A stretch of DNA of 32,606 bases from contig JAOPZP010000376.1 in NCBI GenBank assembly GCA_025964055.1, positions 1 through 32,606 on the forward strand. Direction: 5' to 3'. Positions 23,277-30,180 of the stretch are shown piece after piece. How positions within the stretch are numbered: the first letter of the stretch is position 1; each line of letters begins with the position of its first letter. The DNA comes from Conexibacter sp. (GTDB lineage: Bacteria > Actinomycetota > Thermoleophilia > Solirubrobacterales > Solirubrobacteraceae). The notes under the pieces were generated by a model. It did not search any database, was not told the origin of the DNA, and saw nothing but the letters and a program-made list of their open reading frames with translations. The translations under genes were made by a program, and so were the position numbers.

Positions 23277-24817
23277 CCACCGAGGTGCCGGCGGGCGAGC
23301 GTGGCGGCGATGCCGTCACGCTCGCGCTCCGCGACGTGACGAAGACCTTCCCAGGGCAGGTCGCCGTCAACCGCGTCGACCTCGACCTCCGACCGGGTCA
23401 GATCCACGGGCTCGTCGGCCAGAACGGGTGCGGGAAGTCCACGCTCATCAAGATCATGGCCGGCTTCCACGCGCCTGACCCCGGAGCGGGCGCGTGGTTC
23501 GACGGCGAGCCGTTCGAGCTCGGGTCGGCGAGCGCCGCCGAGCAGGCAGGCATGCGGTTCATCCACCAGGATCTCGGCCTCGTCCCCACGCTCAACACCG
23601 TGGACAACCTGGCGCTGGGCCACGGGTACGAGTCGCGGCGGTTCGTGCGGCTGGGCGGCGAGGCGCGGCGCGCACGAGCCCTGCTCGCTGAGTTCGGCTT
23701 CGAGTTCGACGTCGGGATCCCCATGGCGCAGCTCACGCCGGTGCAACGCACCGGGGTGGCGATCGCCCGGGCCATGAGCGAGCAGCACGGTCGCCGGCTG
23801 CGGGTCCTGGTGCTGGACGAGCCGACCGCATCGTTCGACTCGGCCGACGTCGCGCAGCTCTTCGCCGTGCTGCGGCACGCCAGCAGCCGCGGGGTCGCCA
23901 TCTTGTACGTCTCCCACCGGCTTGACGAGATCCTCGAGATCACCCACGAGACGACCGTGCTGCGCGACGGCCGGCTGATCTCCACCGTGCCCACGGAGGA
24001 GCTCAGCCACGAGTCCCTGATCGAGCTCATCCTCGGCCAGGCCCCCGAACCGCACTCCGGCGGCGCCCACGTGCACAGCAGCGAGGTCCGGCTCAGCGTC
24101 GAGCACCTCCGCGGCGGCCCCGTCCGGGACGTCTCGTTCGTCGTGCACGCGGGGGAGATCGTCGGCCTGGCCGGCATCGTCGGATCCGGGCGTGACCTGG
24201 TCCCGTACCTGGTCGGCGGCGCGCAGCGGCCGTCCGGGGGCAGCGTCCTGGTCGACGGCGAGCCGGTCGCGCGCCTCACCCCGCGCGGGGCCCTGCGCCG
24301 CGGCCTCGTCTTCGTCCCCGGCGACCGTCAGGGCAAGAGCGCGATCGCCTCGCTCGCCGTTCGGGAGAACCTCACGCTGCCGCGCCTGCCCACCCGCGGG
24401 CCGGCCCGGTGGCTCGGCGTCCGCCACGAGCGGCGCGAGGCGAGCACATGGCTGGAGCGCTTCGACGTGCGCCCTCGCCAGCCCGATCGGCCGCTCGCGA
24501 CGCTCAGCGGCGGCAACCAGCAGAAGGTCGTGCTCGCGCGCGCCATGCGCTGCGATCCGCGCGTGCTCGTCATCGACGAGCCGGTCCACGGCGTGGACGT
24601 GGGCGCCAAGCGCGCCATCTACGAGCTCCTGCGCGAGGCCACCAGGCAGGGCGTCGGCGCCCTCCTCGCCTCCGGCGACGTCGACGACCTGGCGGCGGTC
24701 TGCGACCGGGTCGTCGTCCTGCGCGACGGGATCGTGGTCGCCGAGCTCCACGGGCGCGACAACACCGTGGACCGCATCACCCGGGAAACCCTGGCTCGAC
24801 AGAACGAGGCGACGTGA
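23273..24817 (+). CDS. Sugar-type ABC importer ATPase (two ABC domains, RbsA-like)
   Basis: This 514-residue protein has two fused ABC domains. The first has Walker A GQNGCGKSTL (near 50) and Walker B VLVLDEPTAS (near 180), but the signature motif reads LTPVQRTGVAIARA instead of LSGGQ. The second has a degenerate Walker A (GIVGSGRDLV), as usual for RbsA/XylG proteins, a good signature LSGGNQQKVVLARA (near 410) and DEPVHGVDVG (near 435). The altered first signature would pair across the dimer with the degenerate second Walker A, so one ATP site should be mainly active. I start it at GTG 23273, which overlaps the binding-protein stop; GTG 23261 is the alternative. Confidence 0.92.
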   Translation: MTTEVPAGERGGDAVTLALRDVTKTFPGQVAVNRVDLDLRPGQIHGLVGQNGCGKSTLIKIMAGFHAPDPGAGAWFDGEPFELGSASAAEQAGMRFIHQDLGLVPTLNTVDNLALGHGYESRRFVRLGGEARRARALLAEFGFEFDVGIPMAQLTPVQRTGVAIARAMSEQHGRRLRVLVLDEPTASFDSADVAQLFAVLRHASSRGVAILYVSHRLDEILEITHETTVLRDGRLISTVPTEELSHESLIELILGQAPEPHSGGAHVHSSEVRLSVEHLRGGPVRDVSFVVHAGEIVGLAGIVGSGRDLVPYLVGGAQRPSGGSVLVDGEPVARLTPRGALRRGLVFVPGDRQGKSAIASLAVRENLTLPRLPTRGPARWLGVRHERREASTWLERFDVRPRQPDRPLATLSGGNQQKVVLARAMRCDPRVLVIDEPVHGVDVGAKRAIYELLREATRQGVGALLASGDVDDLAAVCDRVVVLRDGIVVAELHGRDNTVDRITRETLARQNEAT

Positions 24818-25869
24818 CTAGCACCGGCAACACCGCTCCCATGCCGCGAGCGGGACGATGGGCGAAGGCGCGACACGACGCGACGAGGTTCCTGGGCCCG
24901 TCGAGGGTGAGCGCCCTCTACACGTGGGTCGTGATCATCATCGTCTTCAGCATCTGGATCCCCGAGACGTTCCTCACCACGCTGACGTGGGAGAACATCG
25001 CCGCGTCGCAGGCGATCACCGCCATGCTGACGCTCGGCCTGCTGTTCCCGCTGGCCGCCGGGGTGTACGACCTCGCGGTGGGCCAGACGCTCGGCTTCGC
25101 CGCGGTGCTGTCGGCCTACCTGGTCAACCACGGGTTCGGCACGGCGTCGGCCATCGCGGTGACGCTCCTCGCCGGGCTCTGCGTCGGCGTGGTCAACGGC
25201 GTGCTGATCGTCGGGGTCCGCATCAACTCGTTCATCGCGACCCTGGGCGTCAGCTCGGTGCTGCTCGCGATCGTGGGCGCCATGTCGAACAACATCCAGA
25301 TCACCGGCCTGCCGTCGTCGTTCGAGCGCTTGGCGGGAGCGCAGCCGCTCGGGATCCCGATCGCGGTGATGTACCTCGTCGTCCTGGCGGTCGTGGCGTG
25401 GTACGCCTTGGAGCGCTCGCCCTTCGGTCGCTACCTGTTCGCCATCGGCGGGGCGGAGGAGGCGGCGCGCCTGGCGGGCGTCCCGACGCGGCGCCTCATG
25501 TTCGCCGCGCTGTTGATCAGCTCCACCACGGCGGCGCTCGCCGGCGTCGTGCTGACGGCCAAGCTCACGGCGGGTGACCCGGCTGCAGGCCCCAGCTACC
25601 TCCTGCCCGCGTACGCGGCGGCGTTCCTGGGGGCCACCCAGTTCACCCCCGGCCGGTTCAACGTGATCGGGGCGCTCACCGCGACCTATCTCCTGGCCAC
25701 CGGCGTCGCCGGGCTGCAGCTCACCGGCGCGAAGTTCTGGGTCACCGACCTCTTCAACGGCGTTGTGCTGCTGATCGCGCTGTCGCTTCCCATGGTGCAG
25801 GGGCGTCTGCGCCGCCGCAGTGCGGACATCGCCGCCCGCGAGGCGTCGAGCGCTCCGAGCGGATCATGA
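24814..25869 (+). CDS. Sugar-type ABC importer permease (RbsC-like)
   Basis: This is a 351-residue polytopic membrane protein with roughly eight to ten hydrophobic segments. The first is at about 35-55 (LYTWVVIIIVFSIW). The cytoplasmic EAA-like coupling loop (FAIGGAEEAARLAGV, near 210) follows the pattern of BPD_transp_2 permeases (RbsC, XylH). Only one permease gene is present, so it probably forms a homodimer with the fused ATPase. It starts at GTG 24814, overlapping the ATPase stop (GTGA). The protein ends in an Arg-rich then Ser/Ala-rich cytoplasmic tail. A hairpin at 25910-25930 probably terminates the operon. Confidence 0.9.
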   Translation: MTSTGNTAPMPRAGRWAKARHDATRFLGPSRVSALYTWVVIIIVFSIWIPETFLTTLTWENIAASQAITAMLTLGLLFPLAAGVYDLAVGQTLGFAAVLSAYLVNHGFGTASAIAVTLLAGLCVGVVNGVLIVGVRINSFIATLGVSSVLLAIVGAMSNNIQITGLPSSFERLAGAQPLGIPIAVMYLVVLAVVAWYALERSPFGRYLFAIGGAEEAARLAGVPTRRLMFAALLISSTTAALAGVVLTAKLTAGDPAAGPSYLLPAYAAAFLGATQFTPGRFNVIGALTATYLLATGVAGLQLTGAKFWVTDLFNGVVLLIALSLPMVQGRLRRRSADIAAREASSAPSGS

Positions 25870-25909
25870 TGCACAACGACGGGGGACATGCATCGATGAG
25901 GTGCCATCA

Positions 25910-25930
25910 ACGGGCAGCTACGTTGCCCGT
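25910..25930 (+). terminator. Hairpin after the ABC-importer operon
   Basis: ACGGGCA and TGCCCGT form a perfect 7-bp stem with a 7-nt loop, 40 bases after the permease stop. There is no T-tract. Apart from this hairpin and the regulator's promoter, the 170-base gap 25870-26039 shows nothing recognisable. Confidence 0.5.
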
Positions 25931-26003
25931 GCCGGCCTGTGCCCGTCGTCGTCGCGCATCCGATCAGTCCACCCGGAAAGGTAGTCCGGCACGGTCCCCG
26001 TGC

Positions 26004-26021
26004 TAGAGTGTGATTATGTGC
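26004..26021 (+). promoter_or_regulatory. Shared regulon element copy 8 at the GntR gene start
   Basis: GTGTGAT (26008-26014) followed by TATG matches the shared element, though less well than the others. It overlaps a possible -10 (TAGAGT 26004-26009) and the upstream alternative start codons of the regulator. If the regulator binds this element, it would be autoregulated. Confidence 0.4.
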
Positions 26022-26039
26022 AGGAGTCCGTCCTCGGGC

Positions 26040-26795
26040 ATGCCGAGCTTCGTCGTTCCCGCCTACGGGACCCCTCGCAAGGCCGGCGAGCTGCTCGCCG
26101 ACGAGATCCGGGCGAGCATCATCGGCAGCGGCCTGGCCGCCGGCTCCAGGCTCCTGTCCGAAGGCGAGCTGATCGAGCAGCGCGGCCTCAGTCGGGCAAC
26201 CGTGCGCGAGGCGCTGCGCCTGCTCGAGGCCGAAGGGCTGATCACCGTCAAGCGCGGGCCGCGCGGCGGGATCACGGTTCGCCATCCGGATCCGTCGCAC
26301 ATCAGCCGGGCCCTCGCCACGATGGTCGCGCTGCGCGACGTCTCCCTGCGCCAGCTGTTCGACTTCCGGCTCTCGATCGAGCCGGATGCGGCAGGGGCGG
26401 CGGCGGCGGAGATCAGCGACGAATGGCGCGCGGCGTTGCTCGCCTCGACCGAGCCGTCGGAGTCCCACGTCCCCGAGAGCGTCGACTTCCATGTCCTCGT
26501 CGCCCAGGCCTCCGGCAACGCCCTGAACCACATCGTGCTCGCCGCGCTGCACGAGGTGCTCGAGCTCCACGTGCGCCTCGAGGCGCTCTCCGAGGAGACG
26601 TGGGAGCAGACTCGGTCGGCGCACGAGAAGATCGCCCGAGCGATCGCTTCCGGGAACAGCGCGAAGGCGCACAACGCCATGCGGCGGCACCTCGAGCAGT
26701 TCCGGGACGACATGGAGACCGCCGGCCGGCTCGACGAGCCGGTCATCCCGCGCTCGGCGTGGCGCCGCCCGGGCAGCACGGCGCCGTTTCGCTGA
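26040..26795 (+). CDS. GntR-family transcriptional regulator, FadR/FCD subfamily
   Basis: This is a 251-residue regulator. The N-terminal winged helix-turn-helix reads LLSEGELIEQRGLSRATVREALRLLEAEGLI when the two halves of the motif are joined (about 38-68). The C-terminal all-helical FCD effector domain shows FDFRLSIEPDAAGAAAA, an Asp-x-His in VDFHVLVAQASGN, AHEKIARAIASGN and MRRHLEQF. FCD proteins usually bind small organic acids or acyl-CoA-type ligands, often with a metal. The middle of the FCD domain is shorter than usual. The start is uncertain: ATG 26040 has AGGAG 13 bases upstream, while GTG 26010 or ATG 26016 would require leaderless initiation. It is the only transcription factor in the window and the natural candidate for controlling the island. 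Confidence 0.85.
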   Translation: MPSFVVPAYGTPRKAGELLADEIRASIIGSGLAAGSRLLSEGELIEQRGLSRATVREALRLLEAEGLITVKRGPRGGITVRHPDPSHISRALATMVALRDVSLRQLFDFRLSIEPDAAGAAAAEISDEWRAALLASTEPSESHVPESVDFHVLVAQASGNALNHIVLAALHEVLELHVRLEALSEETWEQTRSAHEKIARAIASGNSAKAHNAMRRHLEQFRDDMETAGRLDEPVIPRSAWRRPGSTAPFR

Positions 26796-26828
26796 GCCGG
26801 GGCAGGCCCGGCCCGGGCAACTCCCGGG
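26796..26828. terminator. Bidirectional double hairpin between convergent genes
   Basis: Two adjacent GC-rich inverted repeats fill the 34-base gap between the convergent regulator and hydratase genes. GCCGGG pairs with CCCGGC (26796-26812), and CCCGGG pairs with CCCGGG (26812-26828). They can serve as terminators in both directions. Confidence 0.6.
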
Positions 26829-26829
26829 A

Positions 26830-27627
26830 CTATGCGTGTGGGCCCGAAGGCGCCCGAGCGTCGTTTCGGTCGAAGAACCGCCGGATGCGCTCACGCGTGT
26901 CGCCGCCCGCGAACAGCGCGACGATCTCCTCGAGCTCATGCGCCATGCCTTGCTCGGGCTGCGACTGCGCCATGTCGACGCATCGGACGATCGCGGCGCC
27001 CGCGCGCGTTGAGCCCTGGCAGTAGCGGGTGGCCCAGTCCAGCGCGGCGGCGTCCGGCGCGTCGTCGACCCGCGTGACGAGGCCCAGGGCGACGGCCTCT
27101 TCGGCGTCGGCCTGGCGACCGGAGAGCATCAGCTCGAGCGCCGCGGCGCGCCCGATCATGCGGGTCAGGCGCTGCGTCCCGCCGGCCCCGGGCAGCAGGC
27201 CGAGCCGAACCTCGGGGAGGCCCAGCCGGGCACGCGGGCTGGCGAAGCGCAGATCGCAGGCGAGCGCGAGCTCGAGACCTCCTCCCAGGGCCACCCCGTC
27301 GATCGCGGCCAGCGTGATCGCCGGGAGGTCGGCGACGGCCTCGACCGCCTCGCGGACCGCCATCACGTATGCGCGAAACTCATCGGGCTCCGCGCCGCGG
27401 ACCACCGTCAGGTCCGCGCCCGCGCCGAAGTAACCGTCGACGCCGGACCGCAGGACGACCGCCTCGATCGGCGCGGAGCGCAGCTGCGCCATCGTCTCGG
27501 CGAGCGCGCGCACGAGCTCGACGGAGAAGGCGCCGACGGGCGGGTTGCGCAGCGTGACGACGGCGACGGCGCCCTGATGCGACACCTCGACGGCGGGGCC
27601 GGCCGGCTCCTGGCGATCGGCGCTCAC
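26830..27627 (-). CDS. Enoyl-CoA hydratase with canonical catalytic glutamates
   Basis: This is a 265-residue crotonase. The oxyanion-hole segment is YFGAGADLTVV, and GVALGGGLELALACDL follows. Both hydratase glutamates are present, in LGLPEVRLGLLPGAGGTQRL and in AALELMLSG, so syn-hydration of a 2-enoyl-CoA is likely. I start it at GTG 27627, which overlaps the stop of the upstream fused acyl-CoA dehydrogenase (GTGA); the longer open frame to 27819 lies inside that gene and has no family similarity. Dehydrogenase followed directly by hydratase is a standard beta-oxidation order. The N-terminal residues before the first strand are Pro/Glu rich and probably disordered. Confidence 0.9.
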   Translation of the reverse strand: MSADRQEPAGPAVEVSHQGAVAVVTLRNPPVGAFSVELVRALAETMAQLRSAPIEAVVLRSGVDGYFGAGADLTVVRGAEPDEFRAYVMAVREAVEAVADLPAITLAAIDGVALGGGLELALACDLRFASPRARLGLPEVRLGLLPGAGGTQRLTRMIGRAAALELMLSGRQADAEEAVALGLVTRVDDAPDAAALDWATRYCQGSTRAGAAIVRCVDMAQSQPEQGMAHELEEIVALFAGGDTRERIRRFFDRNDARAPSGPHA

Positions 27628-30002
27628 CGCTGCGGCTCCGTCTCCGCGCGCCGGAGCCCGCACGACGCCGCGTGCGTCAGCGCGTGTGGCGGGAAGGGAT
27701 GGTTGCGCTGCTCCAGCGCGGCGCGGTACCAGAAGTGGAGCTCCTGCTCCCAGGTGAACCCAGCGCCTCCGTGCGCCTGGATGCAGCGCTCGACGACCAA
27801 CGGGTACATACGGCCGCACGCGCTCCGGCTACAGGCCAAGCCGAGGTCGTCGGCCGCCGCGTCGTCGCCGAGGTTCACGGCGACGTCGTAGGCGTGCCCG
27901 CGAGCGAGCTCCAGATCGACGTAGGCGTCGGCCAGCATGTGCTTGACCGCTTGGAAGGACCCGACGGGCACGCCGAACTGCTCGCGCTGGCTGACGTACT
28001 TGATCGTCCGGCGCAGCATCTCCTCCGCGCCGCCCAGGGCCTCCCCGTCGAGGCAGATCATGTAGGCCATGAGGCGCGTCACGACGAGCGAGTTCAGATC
28101 GCAGGGCCATCCGCCGAGGAACCCGGCGGAGTCGATGGCGACACCCTGCAGGACGAGGTCGGCCGCAGGCCGTGCGGGATCGACGGTCGGTCGCGGGGCG
28201 ACGGCCACGCCGGGGTGGTCGCGCGACACCACGGCGACGACCACGCGCTCTCCCAGCTCGATCGGGACGAGGAAGTGGTCCACCAGCTGGCCGAAGGGCA
28301 CGGCCTCCGCCCGTCCCGACAGGCGCAGTCCGCCGTCGGGCTCATAGCTGGGCTGGATGCTCGTCCACCGCGGGGATGCGGGCGTCCCGCCGTCGGGCAT
28401 GACCACCGTGGCCAGCGTCCGCCCGGTGAGCACGTCGTCGAGATTCACGCCGCCGGTCGCGTCGGGATGGGCGCTGAGCAAGGGCACGACCATCGCGGTG
28501 GTCATGGAGAACGGACCCGGGAGCAGATGGGCTCCGACGCTCTCGCTGAGGTGCAGCAGCGTGACGTTGTCGGCGGCGTCGTCGGCGTCGGCTCCGAGGC
28601 CGAACCAGCCCGCCTCCGCGACGGCGCTCCAGATCGCGGGCGAGAAGCCGTCGGTCTCCCGGGCCGCGTCCAGCGAGTCCTTCGAGAGGACGCTGTGGAG
28701 CATCGACTCGAAGCCGTCGCGCAGCAGGTCCTGCTCGTCGCTGACCGCCAGGCCTCCGGCGCGCACGCGAGGCGACGAGTCGGCGCGAGCGCTCCCCGAG
28801 CTCGACGGCAGGCCGATGCCGCGGGCGATCTGGTTGCGCTGGATCTCCGAGGTGCCGCCGTAGATGGTCTCGCCGCGCGAGAACATGAACGCGCGCAACC
28901 ACTCGGCCCCCTCGCCGGCGGCGCGGGTCTCGAGCGCCGCGACCACAAGGCCGAGCAGTTCCTGATGGGACTCGCTCCAATGCAGCTTCGTCAGCGCGGC
29001 GAGCGTCCCCACGCGGTCGGGCTCGTGGATCAGCCGCAGCACGCGCCCGACCGCGCTCGTCAGCAGCCTGCTGTCGATGTAGCAGTCGAGCAGCTGCGCG
29101 GACAGGCCGGGATCGCTGGAGGCGCAGCCACTCGGGGAGTCGAAGGGACGCACCAGGCGGATCGCGGTGCTGACCTCGCGCCGGAACCGCAGCGCACGCT
29201 CGGCGAAGGACAGGCCGCGCTCGAGCGAGAGGGCCTCCATGGCCAGGTCCCAACCCTGGTGGAGCTCGCCGATGACCTGGGACCGCGGGACGACGGCGTC
29301 GTCCAGGAACACCTCGGCGAACTCCGCCCCGCCCGCGATGTTCTGCAGGGAGCGGACCGAGACGCCGGGCTGGCGCATGTCGAGGATGACCAGGCTGATG
29401 CCCGCGTGCTTCGGCCCGGTGGCGTCGGTGCGCACGAGGGCGTAGCAGAACTGCGCGCGCTCGGCGAATGACGTCCAGATCTTCTGCCCGCTCAGGATCA
29501 GGCTGTCGTCCTCGAGCCGCGCGCGGGTCTGCAGGTTGGCGAGGTCCGATCCTGCGTTGGGCTCGGAAAAGCCCTGACACCACAACTCGGAGTGGTCCAG
29601 CATGGGCAGCAGGAACCGGTCGATCTGCTCCTGCGTGCCGTAGCGGATGAGCAGCGGGCCCACGATCGCGATCCCATTGGAGTTCAACGCTTCGGGGGCT
29701 CCCGCCCGCACCAGCTCCTCCAGGACGACGAGCTCAGCCTCGATCGGCAGGTCGCGCCCGCCGTAGGCCTCGGGCCAGCCGGGCGCCGCCCAGCGGCCGG
29801 CGGCCAGGCGCTCGCCCCAGCCGCGTCGGATCGGCACTGCGCGCTCGTCCGGTGTTCCGCGTGTGATGTCGCGCCACTCCGGGGGGAGGTTCTCATCCAG
29901 CCAGGCGCGGAACTCCTCGCGCAGGAGCCTCAAGCGATCGGCATCCCAACCGTGGGCGCGGTCACCGTCCATTGAAGGCTGACGCGTATGGAGAGAAGGC
30001 AT
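27624..30002 (-). CDS. Fused double acyl-CoA dehydrogenase (FadE34/ChsE3-like architecture)
   Basis: This 792-residue protein contains two acyl-CoA dehydrogenase domains in one chain. The N-terminal half (to about 398) has CQGFSEPNAGSDLANLQ, IWTSFAERAQF, a candidate catalytic Glu261 in ALSLERG and a C-terminal IYGGTSEIQRNQIAR. A Ser/Arg-rich linker of about 20 residues follows. The second half has no catalytic Glu at either known position but keeps YVSQREQFGVPVGSFQAVKH and QAHGGAGFTWEQELHFW. This is the single-chain version of the heteromeric pair encoded at 1251-3481, as in mycobacterial FadE34. The start at ATG 30002 fits a promoter giving leaderless mRNA (TTGGCG, 17 bases, TATTAT, 6 bases, ATG); ATG 29972 is an alternative without a ribosome site. 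Confidence 0.9.
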   Translation of the reverse strand: MPSLHTRQPSMDGDRAHGWDADRLRLLREEFRAWLDENLPPEWRDITRGTPDERAVPIRRGWGERLAAGRWAAPGWPEAYGGRDLPIEAELVVLEELVRAGAPEALNSNGIAIVGPLLIRYGTQEQIDRFLLPMLDHSELWCQGFSEPNAGSDLANLQTRARLEDDSLILSGQKIWTSFAERAQFCYALVRTDATGPKHAGISLVILDMRQPGVSVRSLQNIAGGAEFAEVFLDDAVVPRSQVIGELHQGWDLAMEALSLERGLSFAERALRFRREVSTAIRLVRPFDSPSGCASSDPGLSAQLLDCYIDSRLLTSAVGRVLRLIHEPDRVGTLAALTKLHWSESHQELLGLVVAALETRAAGEGAEWLRAFMFSRGETIYGGTSEIQRNQIARGIGLPSSSGSARADSSPRVRAGGLAVSDEQDLLRDGFESMLHSVLSKDSLDAARETDGFSPAIWSAVAEAGWFGLGADADDAADNVTLLHLSESVGAHLLPGPFSMTTAMVVPLLSAHPDATGGVNLDDVLTGRTLATVVMPDGGTPASPRWTSIQPSYEPDGGLRLSGRAEAVPFGQLVDHFLVPIELGERVVVAVVSRDHPGVAVAPRPTVDPARPAADLVLQGVAIDSAGFLGGWPCDLNSLVVTRLMAYMICLDGEALGGAEEMLRRTIKYVSQREQFGVPVGSFQAVKHMLADAYVDLELARGHAYDVAVNLGDDAAADDLGLACSRSACGRMYPLVVERCIQAHGGAGFTWEQELHFWYRAALEQRNHPFPPHALTHAASCGLRRAETEPQR

Positions 30003-30037
30003 ATCAGTATAATAATAGATCGGAACTGCCACGCCAA
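29999..30037 (-). promoter_or_regulatory. Leaderless promoter with regulon element copy 9
   Basis: On the minus strand TTGGCG (30037-30032) and TATTAT (30014-30009) are 17 bases apart, and the ATG begins six bases after the -10. Transcription would start at about the A of the ATG. The shared element (GTATAAT on the plus strand, 30007-30013, with left flank ATATCA) covers the -10 box. Confidence 0.6.
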
Positions 30038-30083
30038 GTCCGACCTTGGAGCGGGGCGTGGCGACGGACCGTCAGCGATCGCG

Positions 30084-30107
30084 TGATATGAGTGTACTTA
30101 TTGACCC
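30084..30107 (+). promoter_or_regulatory. Shared regulon element copy 10
   Basis: ATATGAGTGTACTTATTGAC (30086-30105) lies in the divergent gap, upstream of the reductase gene. It shares ATATnAGT with copies 3 and 9, and ATTGACC with copy 1. A weak TGTACT -10-like hexamer is included; no clear -35 is seen. Confidence 0.55.
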
Positions 30108-30126
30108 GAGCCCAAGGAGCGCCGCC

Positions 30127-30180
30127 TTGAACGTCCTTCCCGTCACTCCGGCCTCGTACCGCCAGGGCCGATGGGCGTGA
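30127..30180 (+). other. 17-codon leader ORF overlapping the reductase start
   Basis: TTG 30127 lies seven bases after a good ribosome site, AAGGAG (30114-30119), and opens a 17-codon frame (N-terminus MNVLPVTPASY) ending at TGA 30178-30180. The reductase ATG (30171) lies inside it in another frame and lacks its own good site. The leader may exist to couple translation; alternatively the reductase uses the distant site inefficiently. Confidence 0.35.

Noticed and set aside
27672..29471. Plus-strand open frame (about 599 codons) opposite the fused acyl-CoA dehydrogenase
   Set aside because: The opposite strand has two complete dehydrogenase domains. This frame translates to low-complexity Arg/Gly/His-rich sequence.
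421..30107. Reading the shared AT-rich element as nothing more than -10 promoter boxes
   Set aside because: Four of ten copies are inverted relative to their gene, the similarity extends well beyond six bases (for example ATATnAGT and ATTGACC flanks), and separate -10 boxes are visible at 7808 and 22059. A partial contribution from -10 sequences remains.
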